Assembly (NCBI RefSeq): GCF_001278035.1
Contig: NZ_CP009452.1
Coordinates: 3,195,501 to 3,259,500 of the forward strand
Reading direction: 5' to 3'
DNA: 64,000 nucleotides
Origin: Sphingopyxis sp. 113P3
Lineage (GTDB): Bacteria; Pseudomonadota; Alphaproteobacteria; Sphingomonadales; Sphingomonadaceae
The notes below the pieces were generated by a model. The model was not told the DNA's origin and ran no database searches. It was given only the letters and a program-made list of their open reading frames with translations. A program made the translations under genes and the position numbers. Every line of letters begins with the position of its first letter. Within the stretch, counting starts at the first letter, position 1. This document shows positions 25,138 through 32,329 of the stretch, piece after piece.

Positions 25138-27842
25138 GTGGGGTTCTCCTGCTGGGGCGGGCGAATCGAGGCCCACCAGTTTGCGATCTGTTGCCGCGCC
25201 GCGTCATGCGCGGCAAGCAGCTGCGGCCAGCCCGGCTCACCGCACGCGCTCGCAACGAGCTGCCGCGCGGCGGGCGTTGCAGGTTCGCCCTGGGGCGCGG
25301 TCAGCCGTAGCATCACGAGCATCCGGGCAAGCAGGCCGTGCGCCTCGCACACCTCGGGAGGTGCAAGCCCGCTTGCCTTCAGGCAGGCGAGCGCCGAGCC
25401 GATATTGGGATCGTGGCACTGACCGCTTGCAAGCTGTGTCACCTGCATCGCAAATTCAAGGTCGACGAGCCCGCCCGGCCCGCCCTTGATGTCGAGCGGA
25501 CCTTTGGGCGGCTTGTGCCGGGATATCTTGTCGCGCATCTCGGCCGCATCCTGCGCGAGCTTCGCAGGCTCGCGCGGCGCGGCAAGCAGGTCGTCGATGA
25601 TGCGCTGCACGGCCGCCTTCGCGCGGTCGGACCCGTAGACGGGCCGCGCCCGGAGCAGCGCCATATGCTCCCAGGTCCATGCCTCTTCGCGCTGATAGCG
25701 TTCGAAACTGTCGAGCGTGACCACGAGTGGGCCCTGCGTGCCCTGCGGACGCAGCCTCGTATCGACGTCATAGAGCTTGCCCGCCGCGGTCGGCACCGAC
25801 ATCGCCGCGGTCACCCGCTGCGCAAGGCGGTTGTAGTAGCTCGTCGCGCCGAGCGGCCGCTGTCCATCCGATTCGGCGAGATGATCGCCGGTGAACAGAT
25901 AGATGAGGTCGAGGTCCGACGCGTGGGTCAGCGCCCTCCCTCCCAGCCGGCCGAGCGCCAGCACAACCAGCTCGCTGCCCGGAACGCGCCCGTGCGCCGC
26001 CTCGAACTCGGCCACCGTTGCGTCCGCGAGAACCTGGAGCGCTGCTTCGGCAAGCTCGGAATAGCCGCAGGCGATCGCCATGGGGTCCGTTGCCCCCGCA
26101 ATGAGCTGCACCCCATAGGCAAAGCGCCGCTCGCCGACGCGGTCGCGCACCCGGTCGAGCAGACGTTCATAGTCGAGCCCAGCAAGCCCCGGCGCCCATT
26201 CCGCGATCAGCTCGGCTTTGGTTGCGGGGGCATCGAAGGCCCGCTTGTCGATCAGCCCCTCGATCAGTTCGACGCGCGCGCCGAGCGCGTCGGCAAGCGT
26301 CGGAGCGATCGACAGGATGCGCGTCGCGATCTTTGCAAGGTCGGGCTGCGCTGCGAGCAGGTGGAAGAAACCCACCGCGCTCGGAAGCCCCGCGACGAGC
26401 ATGTCGAAGCGCACCAGAGTCGCCTGCGGATCGGGGGCCGCCCCGATCGCCTTGACGAGTTCGGGAAGCACCGCCTCGAGAGCCTCAAGCGCCGCTGGGC
26501 TACGGAGCGCACGCAGCTTGCCGCCGCGCCATTCGGCGATCGTGCGAAGCGCCGCGTCTGGCGATGAAAAGCCCGCCGCCACGAGCGCCCGTTCCAGCTC
26601 GCTTTCATCACGCGGCAGACCGCGGCTGGCCGCGCGCTCGACGACGAGACGGTCGTAGCACTGGCCCACCTCGGTCACCACGGGCGAAAGCGCGTCGAGC
26701 AACGCTTTGCCGTCGGCTGCTCCATCGAGCCGCGCGACCGCATCGAGCGCGTCCGCCTGAACGGGCAGGCAGTGCGTCTGCTGATCCTCGATCATCTGCA
26801 ATCGGTGCTCGATCCGGCGCAATGTGGCGTAATGTCCCTTGAGCTGCGCGGCGATATCGGCGTCGATCCGTCCGGCCTTTGCCAGCGCGCCGAGCGCATC
26901 GACCGTGGCGGGCGCGCGCAGCGAGGGGTCGCGGCCGCCGTAAATGAGCTGGTGGACCTGCGCAAAAAACTCGATCTCGCGGATCCCCCCGCGCCCGCGC
27001 TTCAAATCGTAGCCGGGTCCGAACTGCTGGCCTTGCGCGAAATGGTCGCGAATCCGGTCGCTCATCGCCCCGATTTCCTTCAATTGCCGGAAATCGAGGC
27101 TGCGGCGCCAGATGAAGGGCTGAATCGCGGCGAGGAATGTTTCGCCAAGCGCCCGGTCACCCGCACTCGCGCGCGAGCGGATGAAGGCCGCCTGCTCCCA
27201 CGCCAAGGCCTCCGACTCGTAATAGGAAATCGCTGCATTCACCGGGAGCACGATGGGTGTCACCTCGGGATGGGGACGAAGCCGCAGGTCGACGCGTAGA
27301 ACATGGCCGTCGGCGGTGCGCGCTGACAGGATCTCGACCATTCGCCGCGCAATCCTCACGGCTGCCTCGTCGGGGTCATCGCGCGAGCGCCGCGGCAAAG
27401 TGTCGGGGTCGAAGATCAGGATCGGGTCGATGTCGGATGAATAGTTGAGCTCGTGACTGCCGAGCTTGCCGAGCGCGATGACCGAGAGCCCGCGCGCCGC
27501 CTCGTCCGGAACCCGCTCGGCGAAGGCGGCGGCGAGAGCGGCGTCGCACGCCTGATCGGCAAAGTCCGACAAGAGCCGCGTCGTTGTCGCGACGTCATGC
27601 TCGCCTGCGAGGTCGCCAAGCGCGAGGAGAAGCGCGATGCGGCCGCGCCACTGACGCATCGCGCGCATGATATCGTCCTCGAGCGGCGGGGGGGTCACGC
27701 ACGCGAGCGCCGCGTCACTTCCCTCGTCAAGGTAGCGCGCGACGTCCTCGGGATAGAGTGCGGCAAGGCGCGCGAGGAAAGGCGCGTTGGCGGCCAACCG
27801 GTCGAGCGCCGACTGGCGGGCGGAAGCTTCAGGAGCAGTCAT
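25134..27842 (-). CDS. glnE: Bifunctional glutamine synthetase adenylyltransferase/adenylyl-removing enzyme
   Basis: The 902-residue enzyme adenylylates and deadenylylates glutamine synthetase in response to PII. Two nucleotidyltransferase domains are visible. The N-terminal adenylyl-removing domain has LGSHELNYSSDIDPILIF. The C-terminal adenylylating domain has LGGRALTHASDLDLIYLF. An internal domain carries the PII/GlnB-response region. It is slightly shorter than the roughly 945-residue enterobacterial enzyme, as is common in alphaproteobacteria. It begins about 76 bp after phyR on the same strand. Confidence 0.96.
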   Translation of the reverse strand: MTAPEASARQSALDRLAANAPFLARLAALYPEDVARYLDEGSDAALACVTPPPLEDDIMRAMRQWRGRIALLLALGDLAGEHDVATTTRLLSDFADQACDAALAAAFAERVPDEAARGLSVIALGKLGSHELNYSSDIDPILIFDPDTLPRRSRDDPDEAAVRIARRMVEILSARTADGHVLRVDLRLRPHPEVTPIVLPVNAAISYYESEALAWEQAAFIRSRASAGDRALGETFLAAIQPFIWRRSLDFRQLKEIGAMSDRIRDHFAQGQQFGPGYDLKRGRGGIREIEFFAQVHQLIYGGRDPSLRAPATVDALGALAKAGRIDADIAAQLKGHYATLRRIEHRLQMIEDQQTHCLPVQADALDAVARLDGAADGKALLDALSPVVTEVGQCYDRLVVERAASRGLPRDESELERALVAAGFSSPDAALRTIAEWRGGKLRALRSPAALEALEAVLPELVKAIGAAPDPQATLVRFDMLVAGLPSAVGFFHLLAAQPDLAKIATRILSIAPTLADALGARVELIEGLIDKRAFDAPATKAELIAEWAPGLAGLDYERLLDRVRDRVGERRFAYGVQLIAGATDPMAIACGYSELAEAALQVLADATVAEFEAAHGRVPGSELVVLALGRLGGRALTHASDLDLIYLFTGDHLAESDGQRPLGATSYYNRLAQRVTAAMSVPTAAGKLYDVDTRLRPQGTQGPLVVTLDSFERYQREEAWTWEHMALLRARPVYGSDRAKAAVQRIIDDLLAAPREPAKLAQDAAEMRDKISRHKPPKGPLDIKGGPGGLVDLEFAMQVTQLASGQCHDPNIGSALACLKASGLAPPEVCEAHGLLARMLVMLRLTAPQGEPATPAARQLVASACGEPGWPQLLAAHDAARQQIANWWASIRPPQQENPT

Positions 27843-27918
27843 CGCTCGCTGCTATCGCTTGCCGCTCATCCTCTAGCAACCCCGAGCGCGCTGCTTTCGC
27901 ACCGGCAAGGCGAAGAGC

Positions 27919-28710
27919 TTATGCGGGGACCGTGCTCTCGTCGAAGAAAAGCACCTGCGACACCGCCGCGCGGAGCGTTGCAGGCTGATAGGGCTTGGTG
28001 AGCAGGAATGCAGGCTCGGGACGGTCGCCGGTCAGCAGGCGTTCGGGAAAGGCCGTGATGAAGATGACGGGCACCTTGAGACTGCTCAGAATCTCCTGCA
28101 CCGCCTCGATGCCCGAGCTGTTGTCGGCAAGCTGGATGTCTGCGAGCACGAGTCCGGGCTGATGCTCTTGCGCCTCCGCGACCGCTTCGCGGTGAGTGGT
28201 CGCAACGCCGACCACTTCATGGCCCAGGTCCCGCACGATCATCTCGATATCCATCGCGATGATGGGTTCGTCCTCGATGATGAGGATGCGCGCGCGCGTC
28301 TGGCGGTCGATCTCGTCAAGCGCCTCGGCGATCAGCTTGCGGACATCTTCGACGTCGCGCCCGATGATGCGTCCCGTCTCGGCCTCGCCGAAACCCTCGA
28401 CCGCGGTCAGGAGCAGTGCCTGGCGGGCGAGCGAGGGAATACGCCGCAGGCGCGCGTCGGCGATCGCGATGTCGGCGGCCGCATCGGGATCGGTGGGCGG
28501 CGGCGCGCTCGCGAGCCCGAAATTGTCATGGACCATGCGATAGAGCTGAATTCGAAGGTCGGCGCCCGAATCGACCGCCCCGGGATTGGCAACCAGCGTC
28601 TCCAAGAGCTGTGCCACGAGGGCATCGCCGCTTGCCTGGCTTCCCGAAATGGCACGGCCATAGCGCCGCAAATAGGGAAGATGCGGCGCAATTGCCTGAC
28701 CCAATGACAT
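27919..28710 (-). CDS. phyR: General stress response regulator PhyR
   Basis: The 263-residue protein fuses an N-terminal EcfG-like sigma mimic domain (about 1-130, including the region-4-like LTAVEGFGEAETGRIIG) to a C-terminal receiver with acidic pocket EDE, phosphoacceptor Asp191 in LADIQLAD, and Lys in LLTKPYQP. In alphaproteobacteria phosphorylated PhyR sequesters NepR and frees the sigma factor EcfG. It has a strong AGGAGG ribosome site and is divergent from nepR, the classical arrangement. Its cognate kinase (PhyK-like) and ecfG are not in the window. Confidence 0.95.
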   Translation of the reverse strand: MSLGQAIAPHLPYLRRYGRAISGSQASGDALVAQLLETLVANPGAVDSGADLRIQLYRMVHDNFGLASAPPPTDPDAAADIAIADARLRRIPSLARQALLLTAVEGFGEAETGRIIGRDVEDVRKLIAEALDEIDRQTRARILIIEDEPIIAMDIEMIVRDLGHEVVGVATTHREAVAEAQEHQPGLVLADIQLADNSSGIEAVQEILSSLKVPVIFITAFPERLLTGDRPEPAFLLTKPYQPATLRAAVSQVLFFDESTVPA

Positions 28711-28810
28711 AGAAAACCTCCTGATGCGGGCCCAAAACCCGCCTTGAGCACCGGAAATGCAGGCATTTTCATCCCCGCTCCCCCGGCACCCGATATAATT
28801 GCTCGGTGGG

Positions 28811-28835
28811 GGAACGATCTAGCCGCAAATTAGTT
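28811..28835 (+). promoter_or_regulatory. EcfG-type promoter of nepR
   Basis: GGAAC at 28811-28815, 16 bp, then AGTT at 28832-28835, against the alphaproteobacterial EcfG consensus GGAAC-N16/17-CGTT. It lies about 85 bp upstream of the nepR start. This implies autoregulation of the general stress response. It differs from consensus only at the first -10 base. Confidence 0.75.
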
Positions 28836-28919
28836 TCATGGGAAAGCGGCAAACGCGCCATTGCTCTTTGGTGACAGCGCGGTTAGCAGAAGGCGCCATG
28901 TTCAGCGGAAACCTCTATA

Positions 28920-29090
28920 ATGTCGTCTGAAGCCGGATCGCCACAGCAAAAGGCTCCCGGGAAAGACGCCAAAAAGAAAATTCCCCGCAAAGGTCAGGAC
29001 GTTAACCTCGCCCTGCGCCGTGCGTACGAGTCGGCGGTCGACGAAACGATCCCGCAGTCGATGCTCGACCTGCTCAACAAACTTAACTAA
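28920..29090 (+). CDS. nepR: Anti-sigma factor NepR (56 aa)
   Basis: This small basic-then-acidic protein has the core NLALRRAYESAVDETIPQSM followed by LDLLNKL. That is the NepR helix pair that binds EcfG or PhyR. The charged N terminus (KDAKKKIPRKG) is expected to be disordered. It starts at an ATG at 28920 and stops at 29090, divergent from phyR with about 210 bp between starts. The gene normally found after nepR, ecfG, is absent; the convergent tgt stop follows after 3 bp. It is easily missed because of its size. Confidence 0.92.
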   Translation: MSSEAGSPQQKAPGKDAKKKIPRKGQDVNLALRRAYESAVDETIPQSMLDLLNKLN

Positions 29091-29093
29091 TCT

Positions 29094-30218
29094 TCAGCGC
29101 CGATAACGCGTCTCGAAGTCCGCCTGGAAGGCTGAGAAACGTCCGGCCGCGATCGAATCGCGCATCGCCTGCATCAGCGCCTGATAAAAATGCAGATTAT
29201 GGTGGGTCATCAGCATCGCGCCCAGCATTTCGCCTGCGCGCACGAGATGGTGGAGATAGGCGCGCGACCATGTCGTGCATACCGGGCAATCGCAGGAGGC
29301 GTCGAGCGGCTCCCGATCTTCGGCGTGCTTCGCATTGCGAATATTGACCGGCCCCTCCCAGGTGAACGCCTGGCCATTGCGGCCCGACCGCGTCGGCAGC
29401 ACGCAATCGAACATGTCGACCCCGCGCGCAACCGCGCCAACGAGGTCGTCGGGCTTTCCGACACCCATCAGATAGCGCGGCTTGTCGGCGGGGAGCTGCG
29501 CGGGCGCAAAATCGAGTACGGCGAACATCGCCTCCTGCCCTTCCCCGACCGCGAGGCCGCCGATCGCATAGCCGTCAAATCCGATGTCCATGAGCGCCGC
29601 AGCCGAGCGCGCGCGCAGCTTTTCATCGAGCGAGCCTTGCTGGATGCCGAAGAGCGCTGAGCGCGAGGCATGCTCCTCACCCGCGTCGAAGCCCGCGCGG
29701 CTTCGCGCCGCCCAGCGCATCGAGCGCTCCATGCTCGCCTCGGCGCGCTTCGCGTCGACGCCCGCGGGTGGGCATTCGTCGAAGGCCATCACGATATCGC
29801 TGCCAAGCAGCCGCTGGATTTCCATCGAGCGTTCGGCGGTCAGCATATGGCGTGAGCCGTCGAGATGGCTCTTGAACGTCACGCCTTCCTCGCTCTGCTT
29901 GGTGAGCGCGGCGAGACTCATGACCTGGTAGCCGCCGCTGTCGGTCAGGATCGGCCGGTCCCAGCCCATGAAGCCATGCAGCCCGCCGAGGCGCGCCATG
30001 CGCTCGGCGCCTGGGCGCAGCATCAGGTGATAGGTGTTACCGAGAATGATGTCCGCGCCGGCCGCGCGCACCTCGGCCGGGCGCATGGCCTTCACCGTTG
30101 CCGCGGTGCCGACAGGCATGAAGGCGGGCGTACGGATCTCGCCCCGCATCATGCGAATGACGCCGGTACGCGCGGCGCCATCGGTCGCGGCGAGCTGAAA
30201 AGCGAATCTGTCGGTCAT
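29094..30218 (-). CDS. tgt: tRNA-guanine transglycosylase
   Basis: This 374-residue enzyme exchanges guanine 34 for the queuosine precursor preQ1 in tRNAs with GUN anticodons. It shows the [12 protein letters not shown] start and [13 protein letters not shown], the general acid/base region [12 protein letters not shown], the nucleophile segment [10 protein letters not shown] and the zinc site [17 protein letters not shown]. Its partner queA is also in the window, about 8 kb upstream in transcription, with the pilus block between them. Confidence 0.96.
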   Translation of the reverse strand: MTDRFAFQLAATDGAARTGVIRMMRGEIRTPAFMPVGTAATVKAMRPAEVRAAGADIILGNTYHLMLRPGAERMARLGGLHGFMGWDRPILTDSGGYQVMSLAALTKQSEEGVTFKSHLDGSRHMLTAERSMEIQRLLGSDIVMAFDECPPAGVDAKRAEASMERSMRWAARSRAGFDAGEEHASRSALFGIQQGSLDEKLRARSAAALMDIGFDGYAIGGLAVGEGQEAMFAVLDFAPAQLPADKPRYLMGVGKPDDLVGAVARGVDMFDCVLPTRSGRNGQAFTWEGPVNIRNAKHAEDREPLDASCDCPVCTTWSRAYLHHLVRAGEMLGAMLMTHHNLHFYQALMQAMRDSIAAGRFSAFQADFETRYRR

Positions 30219-30274
30219 GGCGCGCGCCTATGGGCTGGGCGGCGCGGAAAGTCGAGACGGGGGCGGGCCCTGCG

Positions 30275-30763
30275 CTACTCGCGCTCATCTTCGCTCGAAG
30301 GCTCCTCGGCGGCCGCCTTTGCCTTTTCCTTCGGCTTTTCCTTGTCGAAAATCGCCAGAAGCTCCGCCTTCTTCGCGTCCGATAATTCCTCCTCGGCTGC
30401 GGGGAACATATCCTCCTCTTCCTCATCGATATGATGGAGATAGCGATCCTTCATCGTGCGAAAACGCGTGAGCCAACCGGTTGAGCCAAAATCCATCTCA
30501 TATAGCTCGGTCAGCATATCTTCGATTTCCTTATGCTCCGAGACGCTGTGCTGCGCATCATCGCGCAGGTCCGCATTTGCCAGCATAGTCGCGTAGAGGG
30601 ACATTTCCTCCGAGGCGGCATGCGCGGTGACCTCGACGCGGAACGCCTCGAACAGCCGTTCGCGTTCGGAGCTGTCGCCTTTCGTGGCGTCGATCTGGTC
30701 GAGCAATTTGCGGTGGCGATCGTGGTCGGCTTTAAGCCGCGCGAAGATTTTGGTTTCGGCCAT
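30275..30763 (-). CDS. Hemerythrin domain-containing protein
   Basis: The 162-residue cytosolic protein has a four-helix hemerythrin-like domain. Likely di-iron ligands are in HDRHRKLLDQ, HAASEEMSL, HSVSEHKEIEDM and YLHHIDEEEEDMFP. It then has a Lys/Glu-rich C-terminal tail. Such proteins bind oxygen, NO or iron in stress adaptation. The ATG at 30763 was chosen over one seven codons upstream because it starts the conserved MAETKIFARLKADH. A near-perfect EcfG promoter lies 33-57 bp upstream, so I infer it is a general stress gene. Confidence 0.9.
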   Translation of the reverse strand: MAETKIFARLKADHDRHRKLLDQIDATKGDSSERERLFEAFRVEVTAHAASEEMSLYATMLANADLRDDAQHSVSEHKEIEDMLTELYEMDFGSTGWLTRFRTMKDRYLHHIDEEEEDMFPAAEEELSDAKKAELLAIFDKEKPKEKAKAAAEEPSSEDERE

Positions 30764-30795
30764 GTAGGGGTTCCCTCTGCTCATGTGCGAGGGAG

Positions 30796-30820
30796 AACGG
30801 ACCCAGGTCTTATCGGTTCC
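30796..30820 (-). promoter_or_regulatory. EcfG-type promoter of the hemerythrin gene
   Basis: On the minus strand GGAAC (30820-30816), a 16-bp spacer and CGTT (30799-30796) match the EcfG consensus exactly. The -10 box is 33 bp from the start codon. Together with phyR and nepR 2 kb away it indicates membership in the general stress regulon. Confidence 0.82.
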
Positions 30821-30993
30821 CGTCCGGCAGCTTGCCGGTCACGGGGTGTCTTCGAGTGTCATGCAAGTCGGGGGGCGGTTCAGCGGGCCCGCGGTGCCGG
30901 ATTGCGGGCAATTCCGCTCAACCGGAAGGCGCAAACGGGACATTAACGACTTCCCGCTATGAAGGTCCTCCATCTTGTAGGGACTTTTGTGAA

Positions 30994-31413
30994 ATGGCGA
31001 CTGCGATGAAGACTATGATGAGGCTGGGCTGCGCGTCCGCCCTGTTCGCGTCGACGGCGGCCGCGGCGGCTAGTGAGCAGGCGACGGGCACATTCCAGGT
31101 TACTGCGACGGTGCCGATGGCGTGCTGGGTCAATCACAGCGTCTATGCCGATGCACTTGCCAATGCGCCAGGCTTTGTGACCGAGGGGTGCAACAACGCC
31201 ACGGGCTATCTGGTCTCTGCGCAATATCGCCCGCTGGCCCAGAGTGAAAGCGCCCGCCTCCTCTACGGGGACAGCAGGGTCGAGCTCTCAGCGCTCGGCA
31301 CACAGGAAGTGCACCGCGAGTACGGCCCCCGCATCCAGCAGATTGCCTATCGCTTCGAACAGGTATCGCTCGAGGCGCCGCTGACGCTCTCGTTGACGAT
31401 CCAGCCGATCTGA
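30994..31413 (+). CDS. Small secreted protein, possibly pilin-like, convergent with the pilus operon
   Basis: The 139-residue protein has a signal peptide (cleavage near AAAASEQATG). The mature part carries two cysteines (MACWVNHS and EGCNNATGY) that could form the disulfide of an immunoglobulin-like pilin fold. A C-terminal strand pattern (LTLSLTIQPI) is reminiscent of chaperone-usher subunits. It ends directly against the stop of the probable tip gene. I cannot assign a family with certainty. ATGs at 30994 and 31006 are both possible starts. Confidence 0.6.
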   Translation: MATAMKTMMRLGCASALFASTAAAAASEQATGTFQVTATVPMACWVNHSVYADALANAPGFVTEGCNNATGYLVSAQYRPLAQSESARLLYGDSRVELSALGTQEVHREYGPRIQQIAYRFEQVSLEAPLTLSLTIQPI

Positions 31414-32328
31414 TTAAAGGGCCGCGACCGTAAACATGACCGTGTCCACGTAGCTTCCAGCGCGCTTGCCAGCAGTTTCCCCGATTTCGATTCGGACCGG
31501 ATAATTGTCAAATCGCGCCCGGTCGGAGATGATTTCGAAGCCCGCGGGCGATGTCAGATCGAGATCGAAGCGACCCATTTTCAATCGATAGTCTACATAC
31601 CAGCCGGCACTTTCATGCTTGAGGCGGCCTTGGTTTTCCGAAACAACCGATACTCGGTATCCGCCGGTCGAAATGACATAAAGGGTAAGCGGGAGGTCCT
31701 TCGTCCCGGGTACGAGCTCACCTAGATCGATCGAATTCGTCCCCCGCGCGCGCGCAAGCTGTCCCTTCATCCCGATCATGGCGGCGGGCAGGACGTCAAT
31801 GCCCAATGTCAACGGCTTGGTGCCGAGGATCATCCCGTCCTCGCCGGCTACGGTCAGATCCAGCGATTGCGTGTAGCGACCCTGCGAGGTCGAACTGTCG
31901 AGCACGGCAGCAACCGACAACAATTCGAGCGCTCTTTCACCCGGCATCAGACGGATGAAGCGTCCCCCCATGCCCTGAAGATTCCGGCCGGCACGCGGGG
32001 TGATATCGTTACTGCTTTTTTCATCGACCAGTTGGTAGGGAATAGGCGGCGCGCCGTTGTCAGAGCGAAAGCCGAAAGGTTCGCCCCGGAGGGATGCGCC
32101 CAGGCGGCCAACGCATTCGCCATCGCCGCGGTTGACCACATTAATCTCTACCGTGCCGAACGCAGCGCCATCCTCAAGCGGATTGTTGCGGATGATCAGC
32201 TGATCCTGCACCGGTTCGATCGACAGCGTGCACATCGCGTGCGCAGAGGTCGGCAGCAGGATAGCGGCGCAAAGGGTGACGGCACGCCGAAGTAGCCGAC
32301 TCCACCGGGTCTTGCGGGATAATGTCAT
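31414..32328 (-). CDS. Probable tip adhesin/terminal subunit of the chaperone-usher pilus
   Basis: The 304-residue protein has a signal peptide ending TSAHAM. An N-terminal domain of about 150 residues is followed by a second beta-rich domain. This ends in the alternating pattern AGSYVDTVMFTVAAL, close to the C terminus of the major subunit (AGTYSDTVTVELAAI). Two-domain size, last position in the operon and a shared C-terminal strand fit a tip protein of CsuE/CooD-like type. The start at 32328 lies just past the usher stop, implying coupled translation. Confidence 0.75.
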   Translation of the reverse strand: MTLSRKTRWSRLLRRAVTLCAAILLPTSAHAMCTLSIEPVQDQLIIRNNPLEDGAAFGTVEINVVNRGDGECVGRLGASLRGEPFGFRSDNGAPPIPYQLVDEKSSNDITPRAGRNLQGMGGRFIRLMPGERALELLSVAAVLDSSTSQGRYTQSLDLTVAGEDGMILGTKPLTLGIDVLPAAMIGMKGQLARARGTNSIDLGELVPGTKDLPLTLYVISTGGYRVSVVSENQGRLKHESAGWYVDYRLKMGRFDLDLTSPAGFEIISDRARFDNYPVRIEIGETAGKRAGSYVDTVMFTVAAL

Positions 32329-32329
32329 C

